A stretch of DNA of 64,000 nucleotides from Monodelphis domestica (GCF_027887165.1 NC_077227.1:62934607-62998606), one strand, 5' to 3'. Counted from the stretch's first letter, positions 34,020-45,600 are shown. Notes: generated by a model from the sequence alone, not told the origin. Made by a program: numbers and translations.

Positions 34020-34690
34020 TTCATGGCTTCTAGAATCTCAGTGTTGGAAAGAACCTTAATAGCACCTCTTCCAATTCATATCTGATACATGACTCCCCAT
34101 CTCTAACTGGTTAACTACCCTCTGCTTAAACCCTCCACTAATGATGGTTCACCAGCTCAAAAGATAACTCATTCCATTTTATAAAATTTCTATTCATTAG
34201 ACATTTTACCTTTATAATGAGTCAGAATCTAATTTTCAGGCATCTGATCCCCTTCTCTCCTTGTTATCTCCTCTGGGACTATGAAATATAAAGGTAATCC
34301 TCTCTAATTTGAAAAATATTTAAATATTTGAAGATAACTCTCCTGATCCCATTTCCAGGTCTTCTCTTCTTCAGCCCAAACCTTCCCAGTTCCTTTAAAT
34401 GTCTAATATAATATGGTTTCAAACATCTTGGTCATATTCCAACAGGTCTGACCTGATTTATAAGTGTTTCTCTTCAAATGAATTGCCCAAATCTGAAGAT
34501 ATATTTCCAATGGGGTGCAACTGGGTCAGGATTCAGTGGAACTGTCATCTCCTTTGTTCTGAACATGATCTTCAACAAGAGAAGCCTAATATCATATTGT
34601 CCCTTCTGGCAACTCTGTTACCCTGTGATTCCAAAAATTTTTGTGAAACAAAATCCCTAGTCTTTTAGGGATAGAGTTTTTGTGAATTTC
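34020..34690 (-). repeat. CR1/L3-type LINE 3' region, antisense
   Basis: GTTGGAAAGAACCTTAATAG, CTGCTTAAACCCTCCACTAA, ATTTGAAGATAACTCTCCTG and AGCCCAAACCTTCCCAGTTC follow the reversed family. Confidence 0.6.
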
Positions 34691-35924
34691 ATTTTCTAAC
34701 ACATTATATGAAAGGATGGAGCATCCTAAAGAGGAAGATACCATCTTAGAGCTGCTTTGAGAGACAATTTAATTTGTGGATCCATTTACTGGACAGCAAA
34801 TGTCTGATCCTAGCTCCTACACCCCACCCCCCTGACACTACACTCAGGTTGTCATTCTACTAAATGGAAGTTGGACATGTTGCAGTCATGTGAATTCACA
34901 ACTCCTGGGATTATAGTAATCAATTTAACAGTTCTTTGTATATAGTTCTTTGAATCTTCTTAATTTAAATAATTTATTTAATCTCAGACTTTTCATACTC
35001 CATTTGATTAGCATTACAGGAGGCCCCACCCTTTGTGTATTAACTCTACCTGCTTGTTAGCAAGTATTCCTTCCAACACATTGCTATTTTACCAGTAATT
35101 AAGCTTCACTGGACCTTTTAAAAGATGGGAGGGTTTAAATAGCAGTAATTCAATATACCTTGTTTACTGATCTCTGCCATTAGCTAAGTTGAAAGCAAAA
35201 TGTTTTAATTAAAAAGATTGGCAATAAGTTGGTATAATGCCATAATTTGCACTGGGCCTCTTCTAGAAAATGACTTAACCTCTGTCTTGGTTACTATGAC
35301 AACTAATGGACGTAATTGTACCAGTGTGTGAGAGACAGAATATGTGTAGAGACGTAAAGCTTTATTTTAAAAAATGACTCTGGTAGGATGGTGCTAAAAG
35401 ATTAAAATGCAAGATCAGTGTCCAAAAGCCCTTTACTCTTTTGATCACAGGCTGACAGTTTTATCTCACTGTGTTATCTGTCTGTCTTCTTGATCATCTT
35501 ATATGACTTCATGACTTGATACTTAACTTGGGTTCATTAATCCATCAATATCTGTAAGGTAGCCTATGATGGAGTCTGTCAATTGCCAAAGCTCTCCTTT
35601 TGGGATCAAAAGGAATTTGTTTAATTACATCCAAGCACAAATTCATCTTAAAACCACATTGAAAGTCCATTTAAAAAGTAGCTTGCCCAATCGCTGAGGT
35701 GACTATTGCATTAGAGACCTAGAGCCCATAAATAGTGGTCACCACATTATGGTGACAATAAATGTAACTCATCTGACCTTAGTGCCTTCATTTGGAATTG
35801 AACAGGCCATATTTAAAGAATGAGTATTCCATTTCTGAGAACCTTCTTTCAAAGGATGGGAAATGGAGAATGGTTAGAAGACTCCTAGAGACAGTTCATG
35901 GTAAGAACTGATGATGATTATATG
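34691..35924. other. repeat-poor block, candidate conserved non-coding DNA
   Basis: 1.2 kb with little repeat content. 35395-35640 is of high complexity (CTCTTTTGATCACAGGCTGA, GGGTTCATTAATCCATCAAT). It contains the segment 35609-35717 that recurs at 39 kb. No coding signature. Confidence 0.4.
35609..35717 (+). repeat. non-coding segment recurring at 39031-39331
   Basis: ATTACATCCAAGCACAAATT, ACATTGAAAGTCCATTTAAA and ACTATTGCATTAGAG match the second copy at roughly 75 percent by eye. Confidence 0.75.
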
Positions 35925-36590
35925 AAAAACAGAATGTTAGTAATAGAAAGGACCTCAAAGAACATCCAGTACCACCACCCTTCATTTACAAATGAATAAA
36001 GAAAAGATAAGAGGAAAAAAGTGGCTAGTTAACAATTCCATTGTTATTTAGTGACAAAGAGAGGACTAAAACTTAATATCATGGGATTCTAAATTTTGAG
36101 CTATAAGGAACTTTAGAGGTGATTTAGTCCAATTCCCATCTTTTACAGGTGAGGAAATTAAAGTCCACAGAGGTCATATGACTTATCCTAGGTCAGTGAT
36201 GATGAACCTTTTAGAGATGGAGTGCTGGGCCCCATCCCCACCTCACCCCCAGACCATGTGCCATATCCCTCCCCTTCCCCCAGCTGATTGCCAGGCATGC
36301 CCTACTCCCCACTTACCCCACACAGGGGAAGGAGAAAACACTCCCTTTGGGCTTCTAGGCAGAGAGGTGGGTGAATTGAGAAATTTTCTCAGCTCTGTCT
36401 GAGTCCCTCTGCCTTTCTAGTAACAAGCTGTTGTGGGGGATGCATGCCCACAGAGAGTGCTCTGCATGCCATCTTTGGCATCCATGACATAGGTTCACCA
36501 TCACTGTCTTAGGTCATTCAGATAATAGGAAGTAAAGCTGGAATTTGAACTAAGGTTTTTTTACTCCTGTTTTGGCTTTTTTGTTGTAGA
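35925..36590 (-). repeat. MIR/CORE-SINE copies, one split by the hAT element
   Basis: Two antisense MIR-type stretches with TTTACA..GAGGAAATTAAAG. The second runs into the hAT insertion at 36186 and resumes at 36515 with GGTCATTCAGATAATAGGAA and TTGAACTAAGG. Confidence 0.65.
36194..36506. mobile_element. non-autonomous hAT-type DNA transposon with 8-bp duplication
   Basis: The ends read CAGTGATGATGAACCT and, as reverse complement, CAGTGATGGTGAACCT. The flanking 8 bp are TCCTAGGT (36186-36193) and TCTTAGGT (36507-36514), one mismatch, as expected for hAT insertion. There is no transposase ORF in the 313 bp; the inside is C-rich. It interrupts a MIR whose two halves rejoin exactly at the duplication. 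A truncated relative begins at 18532. Confidence 0.85.
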
Positions 36591-36714
36591 AATATTAGGT
36601 GGATTACCCTTATGGAAGAGAAATGATACTTATTGTATGTATGTCCAGATGACAGAACCAGAACCAGTGACTATAAGATAAAGGAAGATAGAGCTTTGTT
36701 CAATATGAGAAACA

Positions 36715-37135
36715 GGCACCCAATAATGAGGCAACTATGTAGAATAGTGGACACAGGGTTGGACTTAGATCCAGGAAGTCCCGAGTTCAAGTTCTTTGAC
36801 ATGTGAATTATACCACTATGGACAAATCACTTAACCTCACTGAGCTTTGGTTCAAAATAAAAGAGGATAGTGTCTGTTGTAACTTTTGCATTCCTCTTTC
36901 CCAGTCCTCTTTCATCTTAATGTCTTCTCTCTGTTGATTTTCTCCAATTTATCCTTTATATAGCTTACTTGTATGTAGTTTTTCTCATTTGATTATGAGT
37001 ACCTTGAGATCAGGGACTTTTTTTGCTTTCCTATTCTTTCTATATGCTTATGTATGCCTTTGTCTTGTTAGCACAATGCCTGGAGCATAGTAGATGCTAA
37101 AATAATTGCTGATTGACTGAATCTCTCATGGATTG
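36715..37135 (+). repeat. SINE fragment and L2 3' end
   Basis: 36720-36870: GTCCCGAGTTCAAGTTCTTT and GGACAAATCACTTAACCTCA. 36990-37135: GAGTACCTTGAGATCAGGGA and CACAATGCCTGGAGCATAGT. Confidence 0.6.
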
Positions 37136-37184
37136 CTTGTGAGGAGTAAATGAAAGCATAAAGGACTTGGAAACTATGAAAATG

Positions 37185-37395
37185 TCAGTGACTATAAGGA
37201 AGAACTTCCTAACAATTAGAACCATCTAAAATAAATAGAATTCCTTGTGAGGTAGTGAGCTCTCAGTTTTAAGAAGCATTCTAATAGAGACCAAACACCA
37301 GTCTTTTAGTAGTAGCATAGATAGAAGCGATTCAGTAATTGACTGGGGGGCTGGATTAGATGAACTTCCTTCCAAAATGATTTGATTCTAAAAAA
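37185..37395 (+). repeat. CR1/L3-type LINE 3' end
   Basis: GGAAGAACTTCCTAACAATT, CTCAGTTTTAAGAAGCATTC, GGGCTGGATTAGATGAACTT. Confidence 0.6.
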
Positions 37396-37484
37396 TATGG
37401 TTCACTGTACCAGAGTGTATCTTGCACAAGGTGATGAAACCCACTCAGGCTCTATAGACAGAGACTAAAAATGAAACATCACTT

Positions 37485-37995
37485 TTCTGGAGGCAGGAAG
37501 TTCTGAATCAAATTATTCTTCAGATACTAACAATGTGACGTTGGTCAAGTTACTTAAACTCCCTGGACTTCTGTTTTCTCATCTGTGAAATGAGGGGTTC
37601 AACTCAATAACCTCTGCCCAGTTATGTATCTATAATCTTCATAGTCCACCCCCCCCCCCCCGGTAGACACAAGCACTTACCTAAAAGGTTTGTCCTATGC
37701 CTTTTAGTATCCTGATGATCTGGTATAATCTAATGAATCTTGAGGGGTTGTTCTGGTGTAGTTGAAAGAGCACTGGTCTTGGGACCCAGAGTAATCTAGG
37801 TTTAAATCTAAGGTATCACACTTAAGAGTTGTGTGGTCTTGTGCAAACTGCCTAATCTTTCAGAGCCTCAACTTCCACATCTATAAAATGGGACTGATGA
37901 TCCCTGCACTCCCTAACCTCATCGGGTTGCTATTAGGAAAAGACTTGGTAAATATTAAAGTGCACACTGTCAGAGCATGAGCTATTATCACCATG
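37485..37995 (+). repeat. two MIR/MON-type SINEs separated by a C13 run
   Basis: 37490-37640 and 37745-37990 (GTAGTTGAAAGAGCACTGGT, GTGCAAACTGCCTAATCTTT, AGAGCATGAGCTATTATCAC). 13 C at 37649-37661. Confidence 0.65.
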
Positions 37996-38149
37996 ATTGC
38001 TCTGAATAGATATTTTCTTCCAGTCTGGGGCTGGCAGTGAGGGAACTGTCAGCAGTTTCAGAAGGTAAGATCAGCTGGAAGGGACCATGTCTGTTTATCT
38101 TACTCTGCCTAATGCCTGAACAGCAAGGATACACAGGTGGGCACTTAAC

Positions 38150-38740
38150 AAGTCATCTAACAAGCTTTTATCAAGCTCCTTTGAGGGGCCTGGCAATATT
38201 ATTACGATAATAACCTAACAAAAGGAAACCTTTATATAGCCTTTATTGGTTTGCAAAATGCTTGAAAAATATTCTCATTTGAGTCTCATCATCCATCGAT
38301 GATCGATAAATGTTTTTTTCTGAATGAATAAAAATAGTTCTATTAGATAGGTGCTATTATCATCTCCATTTCACAAATTAGGAAACTGAGAGGTATAGAG
38401 ACATTTCCATGTAGTGTAGGACAGTGTGATGAACTTTGAGTGAGGAAGACCTGAGTTCAAATCATGCTCTAGACACTTACTAGATGTGTAATCCTGTTAT
38501 TTGGTTCTATTGCAGTTAGAACTGGAGGATAGGCGATGACACTGAACCAGAAGTAATTTTGTCTAGGTAGGATGAGATTCAGTCCATTGAATATTTCTAG
38601 GCTTTCTATTGCATAAGAGGCCCTAGGCTAGACACTGTGAGGGATAATTAAGTAAGACAAGGCTCTTTGCCCTAATGTGCCTATAGCCTAAAAGGGGAGA
38701 CAATACAGAAATAACTCCAGTATAGTTTCATGTTAAATAT
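38150..38740. repeat. MIR, SINE and family-R fragments
   Basis: 38225-38400: antisense MIR (ATCATCTCCATTTCACAAAT). 38405-38500: SINE head, sense. 38590-38720: family R (CTAGGCTAGACACTGTGAGG). Confidence 0.55.
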
Positions 38741-39030
38741 ATGTGATGTAGAAAATGTTCTCAGAGAGACAGACAGAGCAAAGTCAAGGGAGTGAAAGAG
38801 AGGGAAAATCTAGGTCTGGGTTCAAGGTCTATGAATACTTAATTTCTCCAAAAGTCAAGTCTGGACAATTTCAACTCTCAGAATCACAGCCCCGCAAATC
38901 AGAAATCAACAAGACCTGAAATATTTGTCCCAAATTGATTATCTGATCTTATAGATCATGATAGATTAGGAGAAGAAAATGAGAAAGTTGGCATAGGAGG
39001 GCTGTCAGATAAGACCCACCATACGAAGGA

Positions 39031-39331
39031 GAAGAAATGTGTTTGATTACATCCCAGCACAGATCCTTCTTAAAAGCACACTGAAAGTCCACTTAAGAAT
39101 AGCTCCCCTGGGGACAGTTAGGTGGCACAGTGGATTGAGAGTCAGGCCTAGGTTCAAATCTAGCCTCAGACACTTCCTAGCTGTGTGACCCTGGGCAAGT
39201 CACTTATCCCCCATTGCCTAGCCTTTGCCACTCTTCTGCCTTAGAACCAATACACAGTATTGATTCTAAGACAGAAGGAAAGGGTTTAAAAAATAGTTCT
39301 CCTAATCACAGGAGTGAGTATTGCATTAGAG
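39031..39331 (+). repeat. second copy of the 35.6-kb segment, split by a SINE-A
   Basis: 39031-39106 has TGATTACATCCCAGCACAGA and ACACTGAAAGTCCACTTAAG. After the SINE, 39292-39331 has AGTTCTCCTAATCACAGGAG and ATTGCATTAGAG. The flanks AATAGCTCCCCT and AATAGTTCTCCT are probably the SINE's target-site duplication. Confidence 0.75.
39108..39292 (+). repeat. SINE-A copy inside the duplicated segment
   Basis: ACAGTTAGGTGGCACAGTGG, GACCCTGGGCAAGTCACTTA and ATTGATTCTAAGACAGAAGG. Well preserved. Confidence 0.9.
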
Positions 39332-39344
39332 AAATGGAGACGTA

Positions 39345-39480
39345 GATTGTAAGCTTCTGAGCACAGACCCTGTTGTTGTTTTTTGTTTGTTTGTTTGTTT
39401 TTTCTCCATCTCTCTCAGCATGCCTTAAACAGGGCTGGGCATATAGAAGCTGCTTGTTTAATGTGTGTTGATCCAGGCAG
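39345..39480 (+). repeat. L2 3' end
   Basis: GATTGTAAGCTTCTGAGCAC, a TTTG-rich tract, then GGGCTGGGCATATAGAAGC. Confidence 0.55.
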
Positions 39481-40285
39481 CAAGACAACTTTAGGAAGCC
39501 TACTGTTCCTCTATTCTCAGATTGTGAAACTGTGGACAGCATTCCCCTTGTCCAGACAATAAATGATGGAGAGGAGACTGTAGTGGAATCAGTTCCATCT
39601 GGCAGTATTGGGACCATTCTTCTTGCTATTTTAATTTTACTATTGTCACAGAACCTTAGCAAGATAGATGTGGCTCTCTTGTTTTCTTCCTGCAGAGAAG
39701 CACAGGTCACTTCCCAGCTTTGCTGCTCAGACTCCCAATGTCTCTGTCCCCTTAAAGACGGCTCTAGTAGCTGGAAGCCTGGTAAAAATTGAGAAGTGTT
39801 CCTTATCAGCAGTTGAAAAGTCAATACATCATTCCTGTATGCATGGGCACTGGAGCAAAATGATAATAAAACAGATATTTAGTGCTGATTTGTATCTTTC
39901 TTTTGTATGTAATGTTGTGCCCCACCCCCTTGCAGATAATAGAGCCCTGAATCATAGTCTGAGACATAAGTGGAGCCAAGCTGATTTATGAATGGTAACG
40001 AGATAAGAACAAGCCCTGATTTTCAAAGGGAGGCAATTGAAATGGCCACTGCTCAGGAAATCAAAGAGAAGGGTCAAGACCTAGAAGGCAAATGAGAATC
40101 AAGGCTCCTCCAAGGAAGAGGTCCCATGTTTTATTTCAGGAATTATAAAGTTAAATGTATGGATTTCCTAGAAAAAAAAGGCCTGAGTTAGTTCTTACAC
40201 TTGACCACCTAAAAGAAGGGCAAAGAACTTGGCAGGATGAGGAAACCAGAGACCCAGAGTGGAGATTCAAGTTAGACATTAATAA
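39481..40285. other. unassigned, repeat-poor
   Basis: Overlapping frames on both strands at 39306-39991 (up to 172 aa, minus) run into the SINE and L2 tail and have no domain. Possibly conserved non-coding DNA. Confidence 0.4.
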
Positions 40286-40289
40286 TGCC

Positions 40290-40520
40290 GTATTTACATA
40301 ATCATAACTGAGACTTCTGTGGTCCATTTGCAAAATGCTTTACATATGCCGTTTCATTTGATCTCTGTGGCAACCTCTTGAGAGGGAAAGCCTTCAAATA
40401 CTATTATTCTCATCTTACAAATGAGAGAATTGAGGTTCTAGAAGGTCAAAGAGATCTGTCCATGGTCCTACAACTATAAAAGTTAAAGACGGATTTGAGC
40501 ATATCTCTACTACCTTCCTG
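40290..40520 (-). repeat. MIR/CORE-SINE, antisense
   Basis: AAAATGCTTTACATATGCCG, ATTCTCATCTTACAAATGAG and GTCCATGGTCCTACAAC. Confidence 0.65.
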
Positions 40521-40586
40521 CCCACTGCATTTCCCCCTACTCCACAAGGAATGTTAGAATTATAAAGAGACTTAAAAATTGTTTAG

Positions 40587-40797
40587 CCCAGGAGTTCTTA
40601 AAATTTTTTGTCAGTCCAGTGCAACTGGAATCATGTTTTTATTTTATTTATTTGTAGGGGGAATCATGTTCTTCAATGCCCAGAAATACACAAGATTAAG
40701 AGACAAGTCATTATGTTGAAATAGTTATCCGAATAATTTTTTAAAAGTTCATGGATTTCCTGAGATCAGCCCATAAGTTCATGTTAAGAACTCACCT
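40587..40797. mobile_element. hAT-Charlie-like DNA transposon remnant
   Basis: The left end AGGAGTTCTTAAAATTTTTT pairs with the right end, which read in reverse is GTGAGTTCTTAACATG. The inside (TAGTTATCCGAATAATTTTT, AAGTTCATGGATTTCCTGAG) follows a known hAT family. Relatives occur at 48.4 and 61.3 kb. Confidence 0.55.
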
Positions 40798-40799
40798 AC

Positions 40800-40965
40800 A
40801 CAGATAGACAGACAGAGGGGCAGACAGACCCCTTTACCTAAAAAGTGTGGACACCAAGGTCTAAAGGTTTGCTCAAGATCACAAAACCAGTTATTGTCAA
40901 AACTGGAACCAGAAGCCAGCTGTCCTGCCTTCAAAACTAGGGTTTTTTTTTTCCATCACACAATA
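40800..40965 (-). repeat. MIR-like fragment
   Basis: AAGGTTTGCTCAAGATCACA and GCCAGCTGTCCTGCCTTCAA. Confidence 0.5.
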
Positions 40966-41117
40966 CTTCCTTTCCAAGCTTTCAATTTTCTTCAATTATT
41001 CTTTGGACAACATCCATTTTGCTTTCACCTTCTGGGCTTTCTTCTAGGCAGTCACCATTTCAGATGACCCTTTTGAGAGTTCCTATACTTTGTGATTTGT
41101 TTGTTCTGGTCCAAAAC

Positions 41118-41620
41118 TGTACCCTTATCTTTTGTCTTAGAATCAATACTAAGTATCTGTTCCAAGGCAGAAGAGCAATAAGGGCTAAGGGATTGAGAGG
41201 CTAAGTGACTTATCCAGGGTCACACAACTAAGAAGTGTCTAAAGTCAAATTTGAACCTAGGACCTCCCAACTCCAGACTTGGCTGTCTATCTCTTGAGTT
41301 ACCTAGCTTCCCCTCAACCTGGACTTTCATTAGTGGGAAGAACTCCTGGTAGGAAATTTCTCTTTACTCATACAGATCAGCACCTCACTTGCATGAACAA
41401 TGGGTTTTTCCTTTCTTTTTTTCTTAAATTTTTACCTTCAATCTTAAAACCAATACTGTATATTGGTTCCAAGGCAGAAAAGCAGTAAGGGCCAGGCAAT
41501 GGGAGTTAAGTGACTTGCCTGGGTAATACAGCTAGGAAGTGTCTGAGGTCAGATTTGAACCCATAACCTCCTATCTCTAGGCTTGGCTTTCAGTTCACTT
41601 AGCCACCTAGTTTCCTGTTT
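41118..41620 (-). repeat. two SINE-A copies, antisense
   Basis: 41118-41316 (TTAGAATCAATACTAAGTAT .. TGAGTTACCTAGCTTCCCC) and 41422-41620 (AAACCAATACTGTATATTGG .. TAGCCACCTAGTTTCC), 100 bp apart. Confidence 0.85.
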
Positions 41621-41944
41621 TTTCCTTTTTTGACATGACTAATGCAATTTTGGAATAGGTTTCCATTTCAAATTAAATGGACAATCATGTCTAACTTCTA
41701 TGTTTTGGATTTCCTCTTGCATCTTCTTGTGCAGTGATAATCAAAAGTCTCATATGAGCTGAAGAATAGTCTCCTGGATTAGTCTCTATCCCTTCCCCTG
41801 AAATACCATAAACTTTCCCTAAGACCAGTGGCTGACCAGTTGTGAACCTGATATGAGTCTATACTTTCTGGACATTATAGATACCTTGTGGTAATTACAT
41901 ATTCATGTAGCCCATATAAAGAAGTCAATTAGCCCAAAGGATGC

Positions 41945-42430
41945 TGCTAGGCAGCTAGATGGCACAGTGGGTGGAGTGTTGGGGTGGGGCCAAGAGGACC
42001 TCAGTTCAAACTTACAAGCTGTGTGTGGCCCTGGGGGAATCACTTGACCTTTATCTGTCCAGTTCTCAACTATAAAATGAAGATAAGACTATCATCAGTG
42101 TTATTGTGGGGAGGAAATGAGACAATATTTGTTGAGTTTATCATAGTTCCTGACACATAGTAGGTGCTAGCTATATATACTCTCTCTTCCTCTCTTCTCT
42201 GTGAGTCAAATAGTTCTTCCCTTTGCCTTGGCATGTCACTAGAGACAGAATAAAACCTTTTAGTCAATTGTATCCTAAATTGTAATTAGGATTTCTTGTT
42301 AATGACACCTTTCATTTGGGACCCCTGAGCAATTAAGTGACTCACCTACGGTAATAAGCAATTTGTGTCAGGGACAGGACTCAAACTTCTTCCAGGTGTC
42401 ACATTGCCTCTGATCTTATTACCATTCAGA
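41945..42430. repeat. CORE-SINE (+) and SINE fragment (-)
   Basis: 41950-42185: AGGCAGCTAGATGGCACAGT, GAGACAATATTTGTTGAG and CATAGTAGGTGCTAGC. 42320-42420 is an antisense head fragment. Confidence 0.65.
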
Positions 42431-42715
42431 ATTTGGCCTGACTCCATTCATGTCTCCAAGATTATTACAAAGTGCTCTATTTTCTTCAAGGATTGGTGGG
42501 TAATGTGAGGAAGTAGAGGAGGAAAGGAAAGTACATGGAAACATATCAAAAATCTCCGTTTTTATATATAACATGAATCAAAAGTTAAATGAGATTTCCT
42601 TCTAGATGTGCTTGTGCAATTGGTTTTCTCCAACCTCCTCTTCTCACTACATCTTCTATTCATTTCTTGTGGCTCTTTTTTCAGATGATAATTGTCCGGG
42701 AGAAATTATTCCAAG
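42431..42715. other. no recognisable feature
   Basis: Ordinary AT-rich sequence; no repeat or exon recognised. Confidence 0.4.
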
Positions 42716-42925
42716 AGAAGGGGTAGCTAGGTAGTACAATAGCTGGAGTGCTAGGCTCAGATTCAGGAGAACTTGGGTTCAAATCTTGCCTTAGGTACTT
42801 CCTAACTGTGTGACCCTCGATAAATCACTTTATCCCAGTTGCCCAGCCCTTACTACTCTTAAGCACTGGAATCAATATTTAGCATCTATTCTAAGACAGA
42901 AGGTAAACTTTTTTTAAAAAGAAAG
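42716..42925 (+). repeat. SINE-A copy
   Basis: GGTAGCTAGGTAGTACAATA, GGTTCAAATCTTGCCTTAGG and CTATTCTAAGACAGAAGGTA. Confidence 0.85.
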
Positions 42926-43207
42926 AAATTATTCCATTAGGAAAGCAGTATGCTTGGACTAATGGATAAAGTGTACATGTATATTAAGGACTTTGGGGGA
43001 GTGGGGTTGAGCACAATGTGTTTTCCTTTGAAATAGAAGCTCATCCTATCGAGACAGCTCCATTTCATAATCCATTATTTGCCAATTTTAGAACATGGTT
43101 GTCTAGAAAGAGATGAGCTGGTCAGTCTAGAGAGAAGAGGTTTTGGGAGGAGTTAAAAATAGTATTCATTGTTAACATTTGTTAACTTTGCAGGGGTTAA
43201 CTTAATT

Positions 43208-43400
43208 TCCTTTGCTTCTTTCTTTGTTTCTTTCTCTCTTTCTTTGTTTCTTTCTCTCTCTCTCTCTCTCTCCTCTCTTTCTTTCCTTTTTTCTTTATTT
43301 TATTCTTCCTTTATTTCTTTCCTTCTTCTTTTCCATCTTCCCTTTCTTCCTTCATTTACCTGTAATTTATGGGTTTTTGTTTTATTTTGTTTTGTTTTTA
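43208..43400 (+). repeat. CT-rich tract
   Basis: TTTC/TCTC repeats over about 150 bp, then a TTTTG stretch at 43377-43400. The long frames here are low-complexity artefacts. Confidence 0.85.
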
Positions 43401-43647
43401 GATTTTGGTATTACAAGATTCACATTCACCCTGTAATGCCAGGATGGATATTTGCCCTGGGGAGAAGGTTGGGGTTGTTAGAAGTGGGTTCAGTTTTCCT
43501 AATACAATCTAGTTTCCTTCCTATTCATTTATGGGCCCATTCAATGTCCATGTTCAGTGCCTCAGTGGAATTACATGTCTGGGAGTCTGGGAAATAGGCA
43601 CCTTTCAACTGTTTAGTTTTTGCTTTTTGGATTATTAGGCTACTCTC

Positions 43648-43838
43648 TCTCTTTTTTTTTTTTTGAAAAAATTATTTAGTCAATTTCGAACATTATTCCT
43701 TGGTTATTAGAATTATATTCTTATTCTAATAAAGGTCACATGCACAAGTTAGCAAGTGTCTGAGGCCAAATTTGAACCCAAGATCTCCTGTTTCTGGCCT
43801 GGCTCTCAATCCACTGATTCATCTAGCTGTCCTCTTCC
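43648..43838 (-). repeat. L1 3' tail and SINE-A head, antisense
   Basis: 43648-43735: T-run, then AATTTCGAACATTATTCCTT. 43745-43838: GTCTGAGGCCAAATTTGAAC and GATTCATCTAGCTGTCC. Confidence 0.65.
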
Positions 43839-44500
43839 TCTTTACTTTTTCTTGGTCTTGATCCTTCCAAGCTGAAAAGTCTTCAAGGTTGGAATGGCAA
43901 TGGGCCATCTGTCATTTGATTAACCTGAAAAGGTCTGAAACCTTAAAATCAATCAAAAGGGAATGAAACTTGAAACCAGTTTCATTAAAAAAAATATACA
44001 AAAGTATTTCATGAAGTTTAATAGAAAAAATCAAGAAAATATCTAATTTAAGAATTATTATTTCTTTAGTATAGCTTGATTTACAGTCTATGTTTCCCAG
44101 AACCCATCATCACATAGGGCATATCTAGAGTTCAGTTGCTACCCATTTCCTTGTACTATTATTTTATCTAGAGGCTATACTCTTTCTTCCTTGTGTCATC
44201 CAATGGGAGCCCTTTGTTATGCTTCCTGACTGAGAATTGAAACAAATGGTATCCTCCTGATAGGGCCCAAAGGCCATTCAAAAGACCTCCAAGAATAAGT
44301 AGCACAGTAGGTTGAAAGAAGTAAGCCACTGGATCATCTATTTGGAAGGGGCCCAGGCTACAGAGTTTGGAAGAACTTTGGTGCCTTTCCATCACTGAAA
44401 GGAGCTGATGGCTGTTCCTCCCTATTAATCAATAACAAGGAGAGAGGAGAGACACTTCCCCAGTCTGTCATTGCACTAAATGATGATTTTTTTCCCCTCC
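43839..44500. other. unassigned
   Basis: No repeat or coding exon recognised; the 75-aa minus frame at 44168-44395 has no domain. Confidence 0.4.
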
Positions 44501-45245
44501 ACAAGCCAGCAAATTAATTAATGCCATCTATTTTCCCGATTCTGACCAAAGGTTGTCAGATTCCCTTAGCCCACTTATTGATCTGTAATATAACCTTCCA
44601 TTTCCTGCTTGGGCTATTATGTGAAATAAAATTCATAATGGTTGCTCTCCTGAGCAGCTGTGCACCTGTGCACTCAGCAGCGACTGGCAAGCTCCCCTTG
44701 GAAGGGCCAGGGGAGCCCTTGTTTAATTAACATCCCCAAACCCGTCCTGTCTTGGTATTTACAATAGGCCTCCCTTTCCCCAAAGCTGTCTCCTCTCCTG
44801 TGTCACAGTCCTACCGCATATTACTGCTCTCTGTCCATTAGAGTTCCATGCTTCCCAATGGCTGCTTCTCCTGCCCTGGGTGAGGGAGCATTTCTCTAAG
44901 AGCAGTAATGAAAGGCAGGCTGTAAGGTAAAACTAATTAATCTCTTCTGCCTCCATTGAATTTATCTGATGCTAGAAGCAATACACCATGTGCTCTAAAG
45001 CGAATGAAAGCAGCCCCAGAATTGATGCCTCCATCCTCAACAACAAGGGCAAAATTATCAATTTCCGGCCCTGGGAGCATTCACTGGTTTCTCTATGCCC
45101 TAGTTGATTATGGGCCAGGCATTTTATTTATGCAAATATGGACAGGCCAAGGTTATATTTCATTCCTAATCAAACCTAGGGAGTTGGGCCCAGTTCCACA
45201 ACCATATTATGTGAAAAGGCGATATAAAAAATGTTAGTGCGATGG
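44501..45245. other. repeat-free block with homeobox- and POU-type motifs, candidate enhancer
   Basis: About 740 bp without a repeat. It contains an octamer ATGCAAAT at 45130-45137, TAATTAATC at 44934-44942, GTTTAATTAA at 44721-44730, and E-box-like CAGCTG and CACCTG words near 44657-44667. The complexity and motif density resemble developmental conserved non-coding elements. It is inferred, with no conservation data. Confidence 0.4.
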
Positions 45246-45264
45246 AACTATGGGTGAAGTTCAA

Positions 45265-45600
45265 CAAGAGAGCACAGTAGACTACTAGAAAGAGCACTGG
45301 GCTTGGAGTGTGACTATCTGTGTTCAAATTCCAGCCCTGTGGAGTTAGCTAGGTGGCTCAGTGGATTGATAATCAGGCCTAGAGACAGGAGATCTTGGGT
45401 TTAAATTTGTCCTCAGATATTTCCTAACTGTGTGACCCTGGGCAAGTCACTTGACCCCCATTGCCTAGCCCTTACTGCTCTTCTGCCTTGGAGCCAATAC
45501 ACAGTATTGATTCTAAGATGGAAAGAAAGGGTTTAACAAGCGAGGAAACTGGAAGATGACCTCTAAGATTACTTATAACTCTTGATCTATGATAAAATAT
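45265..45600 (+). repeat. older SINE split by a SINE-A
   Basis: 45265-45344 is the head of a MON/MIR-type SINE (AGAAAGAGCACTGGGCTTGG). 45345-45538 is SINE-A (GAGTTAGCTAGGTGGCTCAG .. GATTCTAAGATGG). 45540-45600 resumes with GAGGAAACTGGAAGATGACC. Confidence 0.7.

Noticed and set aside
39306..39824. 172-aa open frame on the minus strand
   Set aside because: Its end runs through an L2 tail and up to a SINE-A; no domain and no splice context.
43169..43597. 142-aa plus-strand frame
   Set aside because: Driven by the CT-rich tract; Ser/Leu/Phe low complexity.
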